Assembly: GCF_026153355.1 (NCBI RefSeq)
Contig: NZ_CP110636.1
Location: 3,348,001-3,412,000, forward strand
From: Streptomyces endophytica
GTDB taxonomy: Bacteria; Actinomycetota; Actinomycetes; Streptomycetales; Streptomycetaceae
DNA: 64,000 nt
Direction: 5' to 3'
The notes under the pieces were generated by a model that was not told the DNA's origin, did not search any database, and worked only from the letters and a program-made list of their open reading frames with translations. Both the position numbers and the translations under genes were made by a program. Positions 45,532 through 55,068 of this stretch are shown piece by piece (within the stretch, counting starts at the first letter, position 1; each line of letters starts with the position of its first letter).

Positions 45532-47619
45532 CTAGACGCCGGCCGTCGCGTCCGAGGTGCCGGTGGCCTCGTGTTCGGCCGTCTCCGAGCCGTCCACGCC
45601 CTCCTGCGAGCGCTGGCCGGGGATGCCGGAGAGCCGGTTCTCCATGCGGATGCGGCGCTCGTCGGCCTTGGTGCACAGATCCATCGCCGCCCGGTTGAAG
45701 CGGACCGACGACGGCGGGTCCGACGGACCCAGCAGGTGCTCCTTGAGCTCTGCCCGCGCCGCGACGAGGGTGTCCTTCTCCCGGTCACGGACCGCGTCGA
45801 GCAGACCGGCCACCCCGGCCGCGTCCGGCGTGAGGATCGTCGCCGCCCGGACGGTCGGGAAGTTCGCCCGGAAGTCGTCCTCGGTCATGCCCGACGTATT
45901 GGCGACCGCGTACGGCTTCTCGCTGGTCAGGTAGTCGGAGACCACGCTGGAGACGTCGCTGACCAGCACGTCGGCCTGGTTGAAGCAGCTGAAGATGCCG
46001 GGACGGGCGGTGGTGATGATCTGGTGCTCCCACTCGGGGAAGGAGTTCCAGTACGCCTCCTCCCAGGCGGTGACCGCGTCCGCGACGGCGGCCGCGCGGC
46101 CCTCGTCCGGGGTGCCCTGCAGCCGCATCCGCTCCAGCTCGTCGGCGCTCTTGCGGAACGCGGACGTGGTCAACGCGTTCAGCTCCTCGGCGCGGCGGGC
46201 CAGCTCGGCCGCGGCCTCCGGGCCGGGGCGCGTCCCGCTGCGCCGGCCGTTGGCCTCCGTGATCATCGCCTGGATACGGGCGTTGGCGGCGCCCGCCCGC
46301 GGGTCGACGGAACCGGTCATCGGGTGCGGCTTGTACAGCAGCCGCACGTTCTCGTCGGCGAGGAGCTCGCGGACGATGTTCTCGCCGGCCAGGATCACCG
46401 AGGTGTTGCCAGGGTTGCCGTCCCAGCCCTCCCAGGTCGGGGCGTACAGCACGGTGGTCGGCCGGCCGGCCGGGGCGCCCTCGTGCGGGCGGATCGGGGA
46501 CAGCTGCGGGCGGCCGACCTCGACGACGTCCTTGTCCTCCACGCCGATGTCGGCGAGCTGGTAGCGGTCGCGGGCCGCCGGGCCCGCCACCCAGACCTCG
46601 TCGTAGGCCTTGGCGTACGGGTTGCAGGAGGACAGCTTGTCGCTCTCGCCGTGGTTGATGAACGCGTGCTTGATCGACGGGATCCGGAGGATCTGCGAGG
46701 TCTTGCCGGAGTTCGCCGGGTGCAGCAGGACCTTGAGCGTGGAGTGCTCCAGGCGCATCAGGTTGGCGACCTTCGGGATGCAGACGATCGGGATGTCCGT
46801 GGCCTCGATCTTCTGCACCATGAAGCGCTCACGGAGCACGATGATCGGGTTGCCGTCCAGGGAGGCGAGCGTGCTCAGCCACATGTTGGCCTGGTAGGCC
46901 GAGGACGCGCCGCCGGAGAAGTACATGCCGACCGTCGGCCGGTACCCGGCCAGCCAGTTGTCCAGCCATTCCAGCGCCTGCTGTTCGGCGACCACGCGCT
47001 TCTTGGGCAGCAGCCAGGTGCCCAGGTAGAGGGTGCCGCCGGCCGACAGGGCCAGGGAGACGGTCAGTCCGATGCCGCCCCAGTAGGCGTCGGTCGTGAT
47101 CGCGGTCACCATCATGCCGATGGTGGTGGGCACCGAGAAGCGCAGCAGCCGCCGGCCCGTCTGGCGGGACAGGATCCGCGGCGGCGCGTCGCACAGCCGC
47201 AGCTCGCCGGCGTCGATGTTGCGCGTCACGAACGGCAGGCTGCGGGTCCGGCGGACCAGCACCGCGACCGCCTGGCACACGAAGTGGGTGCCGTAGAAGA
47301 GGAGCAGCGTGATGGTGAGCGGCGCCTGCTCCTCCAGCGGGTTGATGCCGTCGATGTGCAGCAGGCCGACCAGTATCAGCATGTCGCGCAGCAGCTGGCG
47401 CACCGTGACGTCGAACCGGATCCGGCCCAGCACGGCGAGCAGGCCGGGCTGCTTGTGCTGCAGGACCAGGTCGAGACCCAGGTTGACCACGGAGGCGGCG
47501 ATGAACAGCGGGATGACGGGCAGCAGCGCACCGACGAGCTGGGCGGTGAACGCGAGCATCATCGCGAGGAGTGCCGCGAGCTGTACGGCTCGGCGGGGAA
47601 CGATTCCGGCGGAAGGCAC
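45532..47619 (-). CDS. TagF-like glycerophosphotransferase with N-terminal membrane domain
   Basis: Likely polymerase or transferase of a teichoic-acid-like or other phosphodiester wall polymer. 695 residues: about five membrane segments in 1-205, then a CDP-glycerol glycerophosphotransferase-like domain from about 225 to 600 with IKHAFINHGESDKLSSCNPYAKAYDEVWVAGPAARDRY, VLYAPTWEGW, RLLYKPHPMTG (conserved KPHP) and DVLVSDVSSVVSDYL (SDxSS nucleotide-sugar motif). GTG at 47619 follows AGGAG nine bases upstream. Genes of this type near the Streptomyces mre cluster are connected with the spore wall; that link is inferred from position here. Confidence 0.85.
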   Translation of the reverse strand: MPSAGIVPRRAVQLAALLAMMLAFTAQLVGALLPVIPLFIAASVVNLGLDLVLQHKQPGLLAVLGRIRFDVTVRQLLRDMLILVGLLHIDGINPLEEQAPLTITLLLFYGTHFVCQAVAVLVRRTRSLPFVTRNIDAGELRLCDAPPRILSRQTGRRLLRFSVPTTIGMMVTAITTDAYWGGIGLTVSLALSAGGTLYLGTWLLPKKRVVAEQQALEWLDNWLAGYRPTVGMYFSGGASSAYQANMWLSTLASLDGNPIIVLRERFMVQKIEATDIPIVCIPKVANLMRLEHSTLKVLLHPANSGKTSQILRIPSIKHAFINHGESDKLSSCNPYAKAYDEVWVAGPAARDRYQLADIGVEDKDVVEVGRPQLSPIRPHEGAPAGRPTTVLYAPTWEGWDGNPGNTSVILAGENIVRELLADENVRLLYKPHPMTGSVDPRAGAANARIQAMITEANGRRSGTRPGPEAAAELARRAEELNALTTSAFRKSADELERMRLQGTPDEGRAAAVADAVTAWEEAYWNSFPEWEHQIITTARPGIFSCFNQADVLVSDVSSVVSDYLTSEKPYAVANTSGMTEDDFRANFPTVRAATILTPDAAGVAGLLDAVRDREKDTLVAARAELKEHLLGPSDPPSSVRFNRAAMDLCTKADERRIRMENRLSGIPGQRSQEGVDGSETAEHEATGTSDATAGV

Positions 47620-48114
47620 GGGGGAGGGCTCCTGGCAGCAAGAAGGTCAGGGGGGAGGCCGAGGTGGGGCGGCCGGGTCCCGCGCTGCGACGCCGCCGGA
47701 GCGGCGAAACGGGACCGATGGACACCCGACCGTATGACCTTGTTGGCCTTGGTGACAATCTGCTGTGGCTCTCATCACCGCGAAAGCGGACCAATCGAAC
47801 GCAACCTCTTGGCCGTTCCGCCCGTCTTAAAGGATTCCGGGTGGGTGGCGGTAAAGGCGGTAAATACGGCCGCGGGAAGAAGCCTCCGGCCGTGCGTGGC
47901 GGGCGGACCGGAGGGCGCTCTTCCGTATTGTTCCAGCCACTTCATGGTGGCGTTCGCCACCCGGACGGCCCGGTCACCGTTCCGCCAGGCGATATCGGCA
48001 CGCGCCGGCGGGCCGCACTGCCGTAGATTGCGCCCGTAGGGACGTGTACGGGACGGTCCGGGGACCACCCGTACGGCGGCCGGGAAACAGGCGAGCAGTA
48101 CAGGGGTACAGCAG
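47620..48114. other. Gene-free stretch between divergent TagF-like gene and proB
   Basis: No coding pattern on either strand in these 495 bases. The middle (47740-47860) is clearly lower in G+C than the surroundings and likely holds the promoters of both genes. No repeat or clear hairpin seen. Confidence 0.5.
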
Positions 48115-49233
48115 GTGGCAGGCGCAAGGCAGGACGTCGCTCACGCCCGGCGGATCGTGGTCAAGGTGGGCTCGTCCTCACTGACCACGGCCGCCGGCGG
48201 ACTGGACGCGGACCGGGTCGACGCGCTGGTGGACGTGCTGGCCAAGCACCAGGACAAGGAGATCGTGCTGGTCTCCTCCGGGGCCATCGCGGCCGGCCTG
48301 GCCCCCCTGGGCCTGGACCGGCGGCCCCGTGACCTGGCCCGCCAGCAGGCCGCCGCCAGCGTCGGCCAGGGCCTGCTGGTCGCCCGCTACACCGCCTCCT
48401 TCGCCCGCTACGGCCGGCGCGTCGGCCAGGTCCTGCTGACCTCCGACGACACCAGCCGCCGGGCCCACTACCGCAACGCCTACCGGACCCTGGACCAGCT
48501 GCTGGCCATGGGCGCCGTGCCGATCGTCAACGAGAACGACACGGTCGCCACCGACGAGATCCGCTTCGGCGACAACGACCGGCTGGCCGCGCTGGTCGCC
48601 CACCTCGTCCGCGCCGACCTGCTGATCCTGCTGTCCGACGTGGACGGCCTCTACGACGGCGACCCGGCCACCCCGGGCACCTCGCGGATAGCCGAGGTCC
48701 GTGGTCCCAAGGACCTGGAAGGCGTCTCCATCGGGAGCGCGGGCAAGGCCGGCGTGGGCACCGGCGGCATGGTCACCAAGGTCGAGGCCGCCCGGATCGC
48801 CGCCGCGGCCGGCGTCCCGGTCATCCTGACCTCCGCCGTGCACGCCGCGGAGGCGCTGGCCGGCGGGCCCACGGGCACGCACTTCCTGCGGACCGGGCGC
48901 CGCTCCGCCGACCGGCTGCTGTGGCTCGCGCACGCCTCCACGCCGCGCGGCGCCCTCGTCCTGGACGACGGGGCGGTGCAGGCCGTCGTCGAGCGGCACT
49001 CCTCGCTGCTGCCCGCCGGTATCGCCGCGGTGGAGGGCGAGTTCTCGGCCGGCGACCCGGTCGAGCTACGGGACGGCGCGGGCCGGGCGATCGCCCGCGG
49101 CCTCGTCAATTTCGACGCCCGGGAAATCCCCCGATTGATTGGCCGTTCGACCCGCGATCTCGCCCGTGAGCTGGGCCCCGCCTACGAGCGGGAGGTCGTG
49201 CACCGCGACGATCTGGTGCTGCTGCACCACTGA
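48115..49233 (+). CDS. proB: Glutamate 5-kinase
   Basis: First step of proline synthesis, phosphorylating glutamate. 372 residues: amino acid kinase domain with RRIVVKVGSSSLT near 12-24, VSSGAIAAGLAPLGL, VPIVNENDTVATDEIRFGDNDRLAALVA and GVGTGGMVTKVEAARIA; C-terminal PUA domain from about 280 (RGALVLDDGAVQAVVERHSSLLPAGI). Feedback inhibition by proline is usual for the family. proA follows after one small gene, as in other Streptomyces. Confidence 0.96.
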   Translation: MAGARQDVAHARRIVVKVGSSSLTTAAGGLDADRVDALVDVLAKHQDKEIVLVSSGAIAAGLAPLGLDRRPRDLARQQAAASVGQGLLVARYTASFARYGRRVGQVLLTSDDTSRRAHYRNAYRTLDQLLAMGAVPIVNENDTVATDEIRFGDNDRLAALVAHLVRADLLILLSDVDGLYDGDPATPGTSRIAEVRGPKDLEGVSIGSAGKAGVGTGGMVTKVEAARIAAAAGVPVILTSAVHAAEALAGGPTGTHFLRTGRRSADRLLWLAHASTPRGALVLDDGAVQAVVERHSSLLPAGIAAVEGEFSAGDPVELRDGAGRAIARGLVNFDAREIPRLIGRSTRDLARELGPAYEREVVHRDDLVLLHH

Positions 49234-49630
49234 CGCCGTCGCGCCCCCGCCGGCGGCCGGCACGGCACCGGCACACCGCCCCGCCCACGGTACGCGGACC
49301 GGTCTTTCCCGCGAGAGCTTGGCAAAAACGCCCCCGCGACGGCCCGCGGACTGGTCAACTTTGTTGCGGGGCGCCACAGGGGAGGGGCGCCCGCCGCGCG
49401 CAAGCGCACCCGTCGACGTACCACCCAGTCGGCCCCGCAACCGCCCGGGGCCGAGCAATTCGCAACACAGGAGGCCGCCGGTGAGACGAGGGCGCCCAGG
49501 GGCACCGCCCCGAGGGACGGCGGAGCGCGCACTGACCAGCGTCGGACCCGGTCCGGCCGCCGGCCGGCCCGAGGACGAGGACCTGGGGGAGCGCAGCCAG
49601 ACCGCGCGGCCAACCACGGAGAGTGACCGC
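49234..49630. other. Gene-free stretch after proB
   Basis: Open frames exist, but I see no conserved protein in these 397 bases. A short GGGCGCC...GGCGCCC stem lies near 49370-49395. The promoter for the next gene is probably here. Confidence 0.4.
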
Positions 49631-49978
49631 GTGGAGGCGTCCCGGCTCTGGCACATCACCCTCAGCGTCTCGGGGGCCGAGGCCCCGCTGCGGGAGGTCC
49701 GGCGGGCGCTGGAGCAGCTCGCGCACGACCATCCCTTCCTGCTGACCAGCCGCTACGCCAACGACCACGCCGAGATCCGCTACTGGGAGGAGGCCCGCGA
49801 CCTGCACGACGCCGCGGCGGTCGCCCTGCGGCTCTGGGGCGAGCACCGCTCGACGGCCAAACTGCCCCCGTGGGAGATCGTCGGCCTGGAGGTCATCGAC
49901 CGGGAGACGTACCACCAGCGCATCGCCGAGGGCTACGGTCCGCCACCGGCCGCACCCGTGGGCGTGCACCCGTTCTGA
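49631..49978 (+). CDS. Conserved hypothetical protein between proB and proA
   Basis: 115 residues, GTG at 49631 supported by GGAGAG (49618-49623) seven bases upstream. It reads LWHITLSVSGAEAPLREVRRALEQLAHDHPFLLTSRYANDHAEIRYWEEARDLHDAAAVALRLWGEH, a compact alpha/beta pattern with two beta-alpha units. No membrane or catalytic motif is obvious. Position between proB and proA is conserved in Streptomyces as far as I recall, but no role in proline synthesis is shown. Confidence 0.8.
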   Translation: MEASRLWHITLSVSGAEAPLREVRRALEQLAHDHPFLLTSRYANDHAEIRYWEEARDLHDAAAVALRLWGEHRSTAKLPPWEIVGLEVIDRETYHQRIAEGYGPPPAAPVGVHPF

Positions 49979-50050
49979 CCGGTGGCCCGCCGCGTTCCGC
50001 GCAGTGAGATACCCCCTGGCCGCGGCCTGCCCGCCCGATAGGCTGCGGCC

Positions 50051-51319
50051 ATGACCAGCAGCGCACCGCAGACCTCGCCCGTCCTCGACACCGCCCGCCG
50101 CGCGCGGGAGGCGGCCGCCGTCCTGGCGCCACTGCCGCGGACGGCCCGTGACGCCGCGCTGCTCGCCATCGCCGACGCCCTGGTGGAGCGGACCGAGGCG
50201 ATCGTCGCCGCCAACGCCCAGGACATCGCCAAGGCCCGTCAGGCCGGCACCGCCGAGTCGATCGTGGACCGGCTCACCCTCACCCCGGAGCGGATCGCGG
50301 CGATCGCCGCGGACGTCCGCCAGGTCGTGGCGCTGCCCGACCCGGTCGGCGAGGTGGTCCGCGGCTCGACCCTGCCCAACGGCCTCGACCTGCGCCAGGT
50401 CCGGGTCCCGCTCGGCGTGATCGGCATCATCTACGAGGCCCGGCCCAATGTGACGGTGGACGCCGCCGCCCTCTGCCTGAAGTCCGGCAACGCCGTGCTG
50501 CTGCGCGGCTCGTCCTCCGCCTACGCCTCCAACAGCGCCCTGGTGGACGTGCTGCGCGACGCCGTCCAGAGCGCCGGGCTGCCCGCCGACGCCGTCCAGC
50601 TGGTGCCCGGCGAGAGCCGCGACTCGGTGCGCGAGCTGATGCGCGCCCGCGGCCTGGTCGACGTGCTGATCCCGCGCGGCGGCGCCTCGCTGATCCGCAC
50701 GGTCGTCGAGGAGTCCACCGTCCCGGTGATCGAGACCGGCACCGGCAACTGCCACGTCTACGTCGACGAGGCGGCCGACCTCGACATGGCGATCGAGATC
50801 CTGATCAACTCCAAGGCCCAGCGGCCCAGCGTCTGCAACGCCGCCGAGACCGTGCTGGTGCACGCCGGGATCGCCGAGAAGTTCCTGCCGCGTGCCCTGG
50901 AGGCGCTCACCGAGGCCGGCGTGGTCGTGCATGGTGACGCGGCCTGGCAGCAGGCCGGCCCCGGGCTGGTCGCCCCCGCCACCGACGAGGACTGGGCGAC
51001 GGAGTACCTCTCGTACGACATCGCGGCCGCCGTGGTGCCCGACCTGGAGGCGGCGGTCACGCACATCCGGCGCTGGTCCTCCGGGCACACCGAGGCGATC
51101 GTCACCACCTCGCAGGCCGCGGCCCGCCGGTTCACCCAGTTGGTGGATTCCACGACCGTCGCGGTCAACGCCTCGACCCGCTTCACGGACGGCGGCCAGT
51201 TCGGTTTCGGCGCCGAGATCGGCATTTCCACCCAGAAGCTGCACGCCCGCGGCCCCATGGGCCTGCCGGAACTGACCTCCACCAAATACATCGTCACCGG
51301 CGATGGCCACACCCGCTGA
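50051..51319 (+). CDS. proA: Gamma-glutamyl phosphate reductase
   Basis: Reduces glutamyl 5-phosphate to the semialdehyde with NADPH, second step of proline synthesis. 422 residues with [35 protein letters not shown] near 118-152, [32 protein letters not shown] and the catalytic Cys in [42 protein letters not shown] closes the fold. TAGGCT at 50039-50044, six bases before the ATG, suggests a leaderless mRNA; no ribosome site is present. Confidence 0.97.
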   Translation: MTSSAPQTSPVLDTARRAREAAAVLAPLPRTARDAALLAIADALVERTEAIVAANAQDIAKARQAGTAESIVDRLTLTPERIAAIAADVRQVVALPDPVGEVVRGSTLPNGLDLRQVRVPLGVIGIIYEARPNVTVDAAALCLKSGNAVLLRGSSSAYASNSALVDVLRDAVQSAGLPADAVQLVPGESRDSVRELMRARGLVDVLIPRGGASLIRTVVEESTVPVIETGTGNCHVYVDEAADLDMAIEILINSKAQRPSVCNAAETVLVHAGIAEKFLPRALEALTEAGVVVHGDAAWQQAGPGLVAPATDEDWATEYLSYDIAAAVVPDLEAAVTHIRRWSSGHTEAIVTTSQAAARRFTQLVDSTTVAVNASTRFTDGGQFGFGAEIGISTQKLHARGPMGLPELTSTKYIVTGDGHTR

Positions 51320-51406
51320 CGCCGTCCCCGGATTTCCCGTCCCCGCAGCCCCGTTCTCTGTGCTTTCTCCCTGCCCAAAATGGCCCCCCGGGGCTAACCT
51401 GGACGG

Positions 51407-52032
51407 GTGCCGGACGACGTGGGGGCACGCCGTTCCCGGACGGCGAAGAGCCCGACGAGCACCACCACGGGAGCCACGGAAAAGCGGATGAGGAATTCGC
51501 TCCCGTGGTCTTCGACGAGGAATTCGTCCGGTCCGCGCGGATCCACGAACCCTCGGCGGTCGAGCGGATGCTGGCCGCCGCCGAGGCGCGCGCCGAGGCC
51601 GAGGCAGCCCGCTCGGCCCCCGGCTTCGGCCCCGACGCGGCCGACGACCCCGACGCGTACGGCGACCCGCGGCAGCGCGGCGCGTACGGCGGGTACGAGG
51701 ACGACGACCACGACGACCGGCCACACGGCCCGTACGGCCCCTACGGCGGCTCGCTGCGGCCCTACCGCGGCAGCACCCGCTGGCACCGGCCGGTGGCCTG
51801 GGTCCTGGCCGTGGTCATGGGTATCGGGCTGGTCGCGCTGGCCTTCAGCGCCGTCTACCGCGGCGCGTCCGGGCGCAACCAGAGCCCGGCGCCGGCACCC
51901 ACGTCCAGCGGTGTCGACGCCCCGGCCACCGGCGGCGCGGACAGCGTCCGTACGGCGCGGCCCGGCCTGCCGTCGCTGCCGTCCGCCGAGACCGTGCGCC
52001 CGTCATTTTCCGCCGGCACCCCGGCGCAGTGA
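51407..52032 (+). CDS. Single-span membrane protein with VVFDEEFVRSAR motif, interrupted near its start
   Basis: About 208 residues when restored. GTG 51407 gives MPDDVGAR; then near 51430 one C is missing and the rest continues in another frame as PFPDGEEPDEHHHGSHGKADEEFAP and VVFDEEFVRSARIHEPSAVERM. A helix rich in Ala/Glu, a PYGPYGG stretch, one membrane segment near residue 125-148 (PVAWVLAVVMGIGLVALAFSAVY) and a Pro/Ser-rich outer tail follow. The 20-residue VVFDE block is shared with the next gene. TAACCT at 51395-51400 is six bases before the GTG, so it may be leaderless. Function unknown. Confidence 0.75.
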
Positions 52033-52139
52033 CACCGTCGCGCACTGCCCGCATCCGGGGCGCCCGAAACGGAACGGTGCGCTGAAGTTGCCCGCCGCCC
52101 CGGCGTTTACCTTTGCCCCGGCCGACCTACTCTTGTTGT

Positions 52140-53264
52140 ATGACCGGGCCTGGTGACCCTCCCGAAGGGACGCCCAACGGCGCCCCGGGAGGCGGTGAGG
52201 ACGAGTACCGATCCGTCGTCTTCGACGAATCGTTCGTGCGCGCTGCGCGGCTGCAGGAATTCTCCGCCGACGAACGGCTCGGCGAGCACCACGCACCGGC
52301 GGTGAAGACCCGGCGCGCCTGGATGCGGCTGGGGGGCTCCCGGCAGGCGATCCTCCTGGTGCTGCTGATCGTGCTGGCCTTCGGCACCGCCGTCTACATG
52401 GGCATCCGGCACCCCTACAAGACCCCCGAGCCGGCCCGGGCGCAGCCGTTGCGGTCGGCCGTCGTACCGCTCGCGCCGAGCGGGGAGGTGCCCGGCGGGA
52501 CGCCCGAGGACCTCTTCGCGCACAGCCCCGCGGCGAATTACCGGGTCGGCGCCGCGGGCGTGAACCTGCCCACGGTCTCCCGCACCGACCACTTCTCCGA
52601 CGGCCAGATCGTCTCCGCGCTGACCATCGCCAAGGACTACCTCGTCCGCTCCTCGCTGGACCCGGAAACCGTCACCGGCGGTTCCGTACGGCCGCTGCGG
52701 CTGCTGCTCGACACCGGCCAACTCGACCAGTTCGACCAGAGCTTGGCGCACCCCGACGACAACGGCCAGAACGCCGCCACCGGCTGGCTGGTGCGCTTCG
52801 ACCCCCGGCAGACCCGGCTCGCCGACCGGAACGTACGGGTCAACGGCACGCTGTCCGCCACGGAGTTGAGCCCGGACGCGCTGGAGGTCACCGCGGACTA
52901 CACCTTCGTCTACGCCGTCCAGCCCGCCCCCGGTGCCCGGCAGGCCGCGGCCGGCCAGGACGTCGGCAAGGCCACCGCGGGCGCCGCCTCGCTGGTCACC
53001 GTGCGGCGTGAGATGCACTTCCGGCTGGGCCGCGACGACCTGACCGACCACCGCCTGGAGGTGCTGCAGAGCAGCCTGCAGGCGGGGCCGCTGGCCTGCT
53101 CCTCGCAGCCGGCCGACGCGCTGCACCCGCTCTTCGCGGGACAGCACGCCGGCAGCGACCGCCCGGCCGGCACCGACCCCTACGCCAGGGACCGGGCCAA
53201 CCCCTCGCTGTGCGGTCAGCTGGCGCCGTCCGCCGAGCCGAAGCCGGCCCACCCGATCCGCTAG
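52140..53264 (+). CDS. Single-span membrane protein with VVFDESFVRAAR motif
   Basis: 374 residues. The cytoplasmic N-terminus (about 60) contains YRSVVFDESFVRAARLQEFSADER, the same block as in the preceding gene. One membrane segment near 68-88 (AILLVLLIVLAFGTAVYMG) is followed by an outer domain of about 280 residues with HFSDGQIVSALTIAKDYLVRSSLDP, LRLLLDTGQLDQFDQS and ALEVTADYTFVYAVQ, ending with two Cys regions (LACSSQPAD, PSLCGQLAP). ATG at 52140 has no ribosome site but TACTCT (52128-52133) lies six bases upstream, so leaderless start is likely. Family of unknown function. Confidence 0.8.
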   Translation: MTGPGDPPEGTPNGAPGGGEDEYRSVVFDESFVRAARLQEFSADERLGEHHAPAVKTRRAWMRLGGSRQAILLVLLIVLAFGTAVYMGIRHPYKTPEPARAQPLRSAVVPLAPSGEVPGGTPEDLFAHSPAANYRVGAAGVNLPTVSRTDHFSDGQIVSALTIAKDYLVRSSLDPETVTGGSVRPLRLLLDTGQLDQFDQSLAHPDDNGQNAATGWLVRFDPRQTRLADRNVRVNGTLSATELSPDALEVTADYTFVYAVQPAPGARQAAAGQDVGKATAGAASLVTVRREMHFRLGRDDLTDHRLEVLQSSLQAGPLACSSQPADALHPLFAGQHAGSDRPAGTDPYARDRANPSLCGQLAPSAEPKPAHPIR

Positions 53265-53324
53265 GCGGCCCAGGACCCGCCGGGCGGGCGAGCCGCTCCA
53301 CCGGGCGTCGTGCGGGCCGCTCCG

Positions 53325-54413
53325 TCAGGCTTCCGAGCCGTTGGGCCGGTCCGTGCCGTTGGCGCCGCCCTGGCCGCCGCGCGAGCCGCCGCCGAAGACC
53401 GTGTCCCGCAGCTTGCCGCCCAAGTCACCCGCGCCGCCCGCGATATCGCGGACCAGGCCCATCAGCGGGTCCTTGCTGTTGCGGACCGAATCGGCGTAGT
53501 GCGCCGCCGAGTCCCGGAACGAGTCGGACACCGAGGCGTCCTTGTCCTCGTCGCGGCGGGGGTAGTGGCCGTCCATGATCCGCTGGTAGTCGCGGCTGGC
53601 CGCCCACTTCTTCAGCTCGGCCGCCCGCACGGTGGTGAACGGGTGGCTGCGCGGCAGGAGGTTGAGGATCTTCAGCACGGAGTCGCGCAGGTCGCCGCCC
53701 GACTCGTACTCGTCGGCCTGCTTGAGGAAGGCGTCGACGTTCATCTCGTGCAGGTGATTGCCGCCGGCCAGCTTCATCAGGCCGCGCATCGAGGCCTGCA
53801 GGTCCTGACCGACCAGCAGCCCGGCGCGGTCCGCCGACAGCTCGGACTTGCGGAACCACTCGCGCAGCGCCGTCACGATCGCCATGATCGCGACGTTGCC
53901 CAGCGGGATCCAGGCGACCTTCATGGCGAGGTTCGTCAGGAAGAGCAGGATCGTGCGGTAGACCGCGTGCCCGGAGAGGGCGTGGCCGACCTCGTGGCCG
54001 ACGACCGCCCGCATCTCCTCCTCGTCGAGCAGCTCGACGAGACCGGTCGTCACCACGATGATCGGCTCGTCCAGGCCGATGCACATGGCGTTGGGCTGCG
54101 GGTCCTGATTGACGTACATCGGCGGGACCTTCTCCAGGTCCAGGATGTAGCAGGCGTCGCGCAGCATGTCGTTCAGGTGCGAGAACTGCTGGTCGCCGAC
54201 GCGCACCGAGTCCGACAGGAACAGCAGCCGGAGGCTGCGCTCCGGCAACAGGCCGCTGAGCGTCTTGAAGACGGTGTCGAACCCGCTGAGCTTGCGCAGG
54301 GCGACCAGCGCCGAGCGGTCCGCGGGGTGCTCGTACGACCGCGAGGAGATTCCGGGGAATCGCCGCCGGTCCCGGCTCGGTACGTGCGCGCTGCCGTCTG
54401 GGCTCTCCGTCAT
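53325..54413 (-). CDS. M48 family zinc metallopeptidase (HtpX-like)
   Basis: Membrane-associated protease, likely in quality control. 362 residues: zinc motif HEVGH (His140, Glu141, His144) and third ligand Glu191 in SELSADRAG; two hydrophobic segments near 152-170 and 172-186. RSHPFTTVRAAELKKWA near 255 is the usual family block after the catalytic core. The C-terminus is Gly/Ser-rich. ATG at 54413 follows GGGGGAGG. The gene is convergent with the membrane protein gene on its left. Confidence 0.9.
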   Translation of the reverse strand: MTESPDGSAHVPSRDRRRFPGISSRSYEHPADRSALVALRKLSGFDTVFKTLSGLLPERSLRLLFLSDSVRVGDQQFSHLNDMLRDACYILDLEKVPPMYVNQDPQPNAMCIGLDEPIIVVTTGLVELLDEEEMRAVVGHEVGHALSGHAVYRTILLFLTNLAMKVAWIPLGNVAIMAIVTALREWFRKSELSADRAGLLVGQDLQASMRGLMKLAGGNHLHEMNVDAFLKQADEYESGGDLRDSVLKILNLLPRSHPFTTVRAAELKKWAASRDYQRIMDGHYPRRDEDKDASVSDSFRDSAAHYADSVRNSKDPLMGLVRDIAGGAGDLGGKLRDTVFGGGSRGGQGGANGTDRPNGSEA

Positions 54414-54564
54414 TGGGGCCTCCCCCTCTTCGACTGCGTGAGTTTCAGACTAGAGGACGCCACTGACAGGCGAATGGATGCTCGGGCGTACGCTGGCGAT
54501 CGCACCAATGACCGCACAGGCCCGTACAAAAGACCCGCCGGGCCGGTACCCGAGGAGCGCCGCC

Positions 54565-54714
54565 ATGCCGCATCCGAGCCTGCTGCTCGCCGCAGCCGCG
54601 GAGACCGCCAGGGACGGCGGCCCCGGATGGATCCTGCGCACCGTGATCATCGTCGGCGTGCTCGGCGCCGTCCTGCTCGCCTGGTTCCTGCTGCGCGGCT
54701 ACGGCCAGGACTGA
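54565..54714 (+). CDS. Very small single-span membrane protein
   Basis: 49 residues: a short N-terminal hydrophobic stretch, then GGPGWILRTVIIVGVLGAVLLAWFLLRGYGQD with one clear membrane segment and a charged end. ATG at 54565 has AGGAG (54553-54557) seven bases upstream, better than longer readings. Streptomyces-type small membrane protein of unknown function. Confidence 0.7.
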   Translation: MPHPSLLLAAAAETARDGGPGWILRTVIIVGVLGAVLLAWFLLRGYGQD

Positions 54715-54854
54715 CCGGCCGGGGGCCGCGCCCGGAGGCGTGCGGACGCGGCCGGGCGCATCCGGGTGGAGTCGCCGTGAGCCGGCGGTGAGCCGACGCA
54801 TACGATGTGGTGGAAGTCTCTGCCCGCACCGAGCCCGGATTGGTCCTGCTGACG

Positions 54855-55016
54855 ATGAGCCTGCACACCACCGCACAGTCCCTGGTTTCCCTCGCCGCCG
54901 AACCCGGCCACGAGGGCGGTCACGCCAGCCTCAGCCCTTTCGTGACCGGCGGCGGTGCCCTGTTTGTCCTGCTCCTCCTGCTGTGGGTCACGACCCGCTT
55001 CAACCGGGACCGCTGA
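54855..55016 (+). CDS. Small membrane protein upstream of nadD
   Basis: 53 residues: a soluble N-terminus with [10 protein letters not shown] and [29 protein letters not shown], one membrane segment and a basic end. Such a protein precedes nadD in other Streptomyces as far as I recall. ATG at 54855 is chosen as the first ATG before the conserved part; an upstream GTG at 54807 is in frame. Function unknown. Confidence 0.72.
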   Translation: MSLHTTAQSLVSLAAEPGHEGGHASLSPFVTGGGALFVLLLLLWVTTRFNRDR

Positions 55017-55068
55017 GCCCCGGCACCCGGCCCCCGGCATCGCGCGCCGCCCAGTAGGGTCTGCACGC

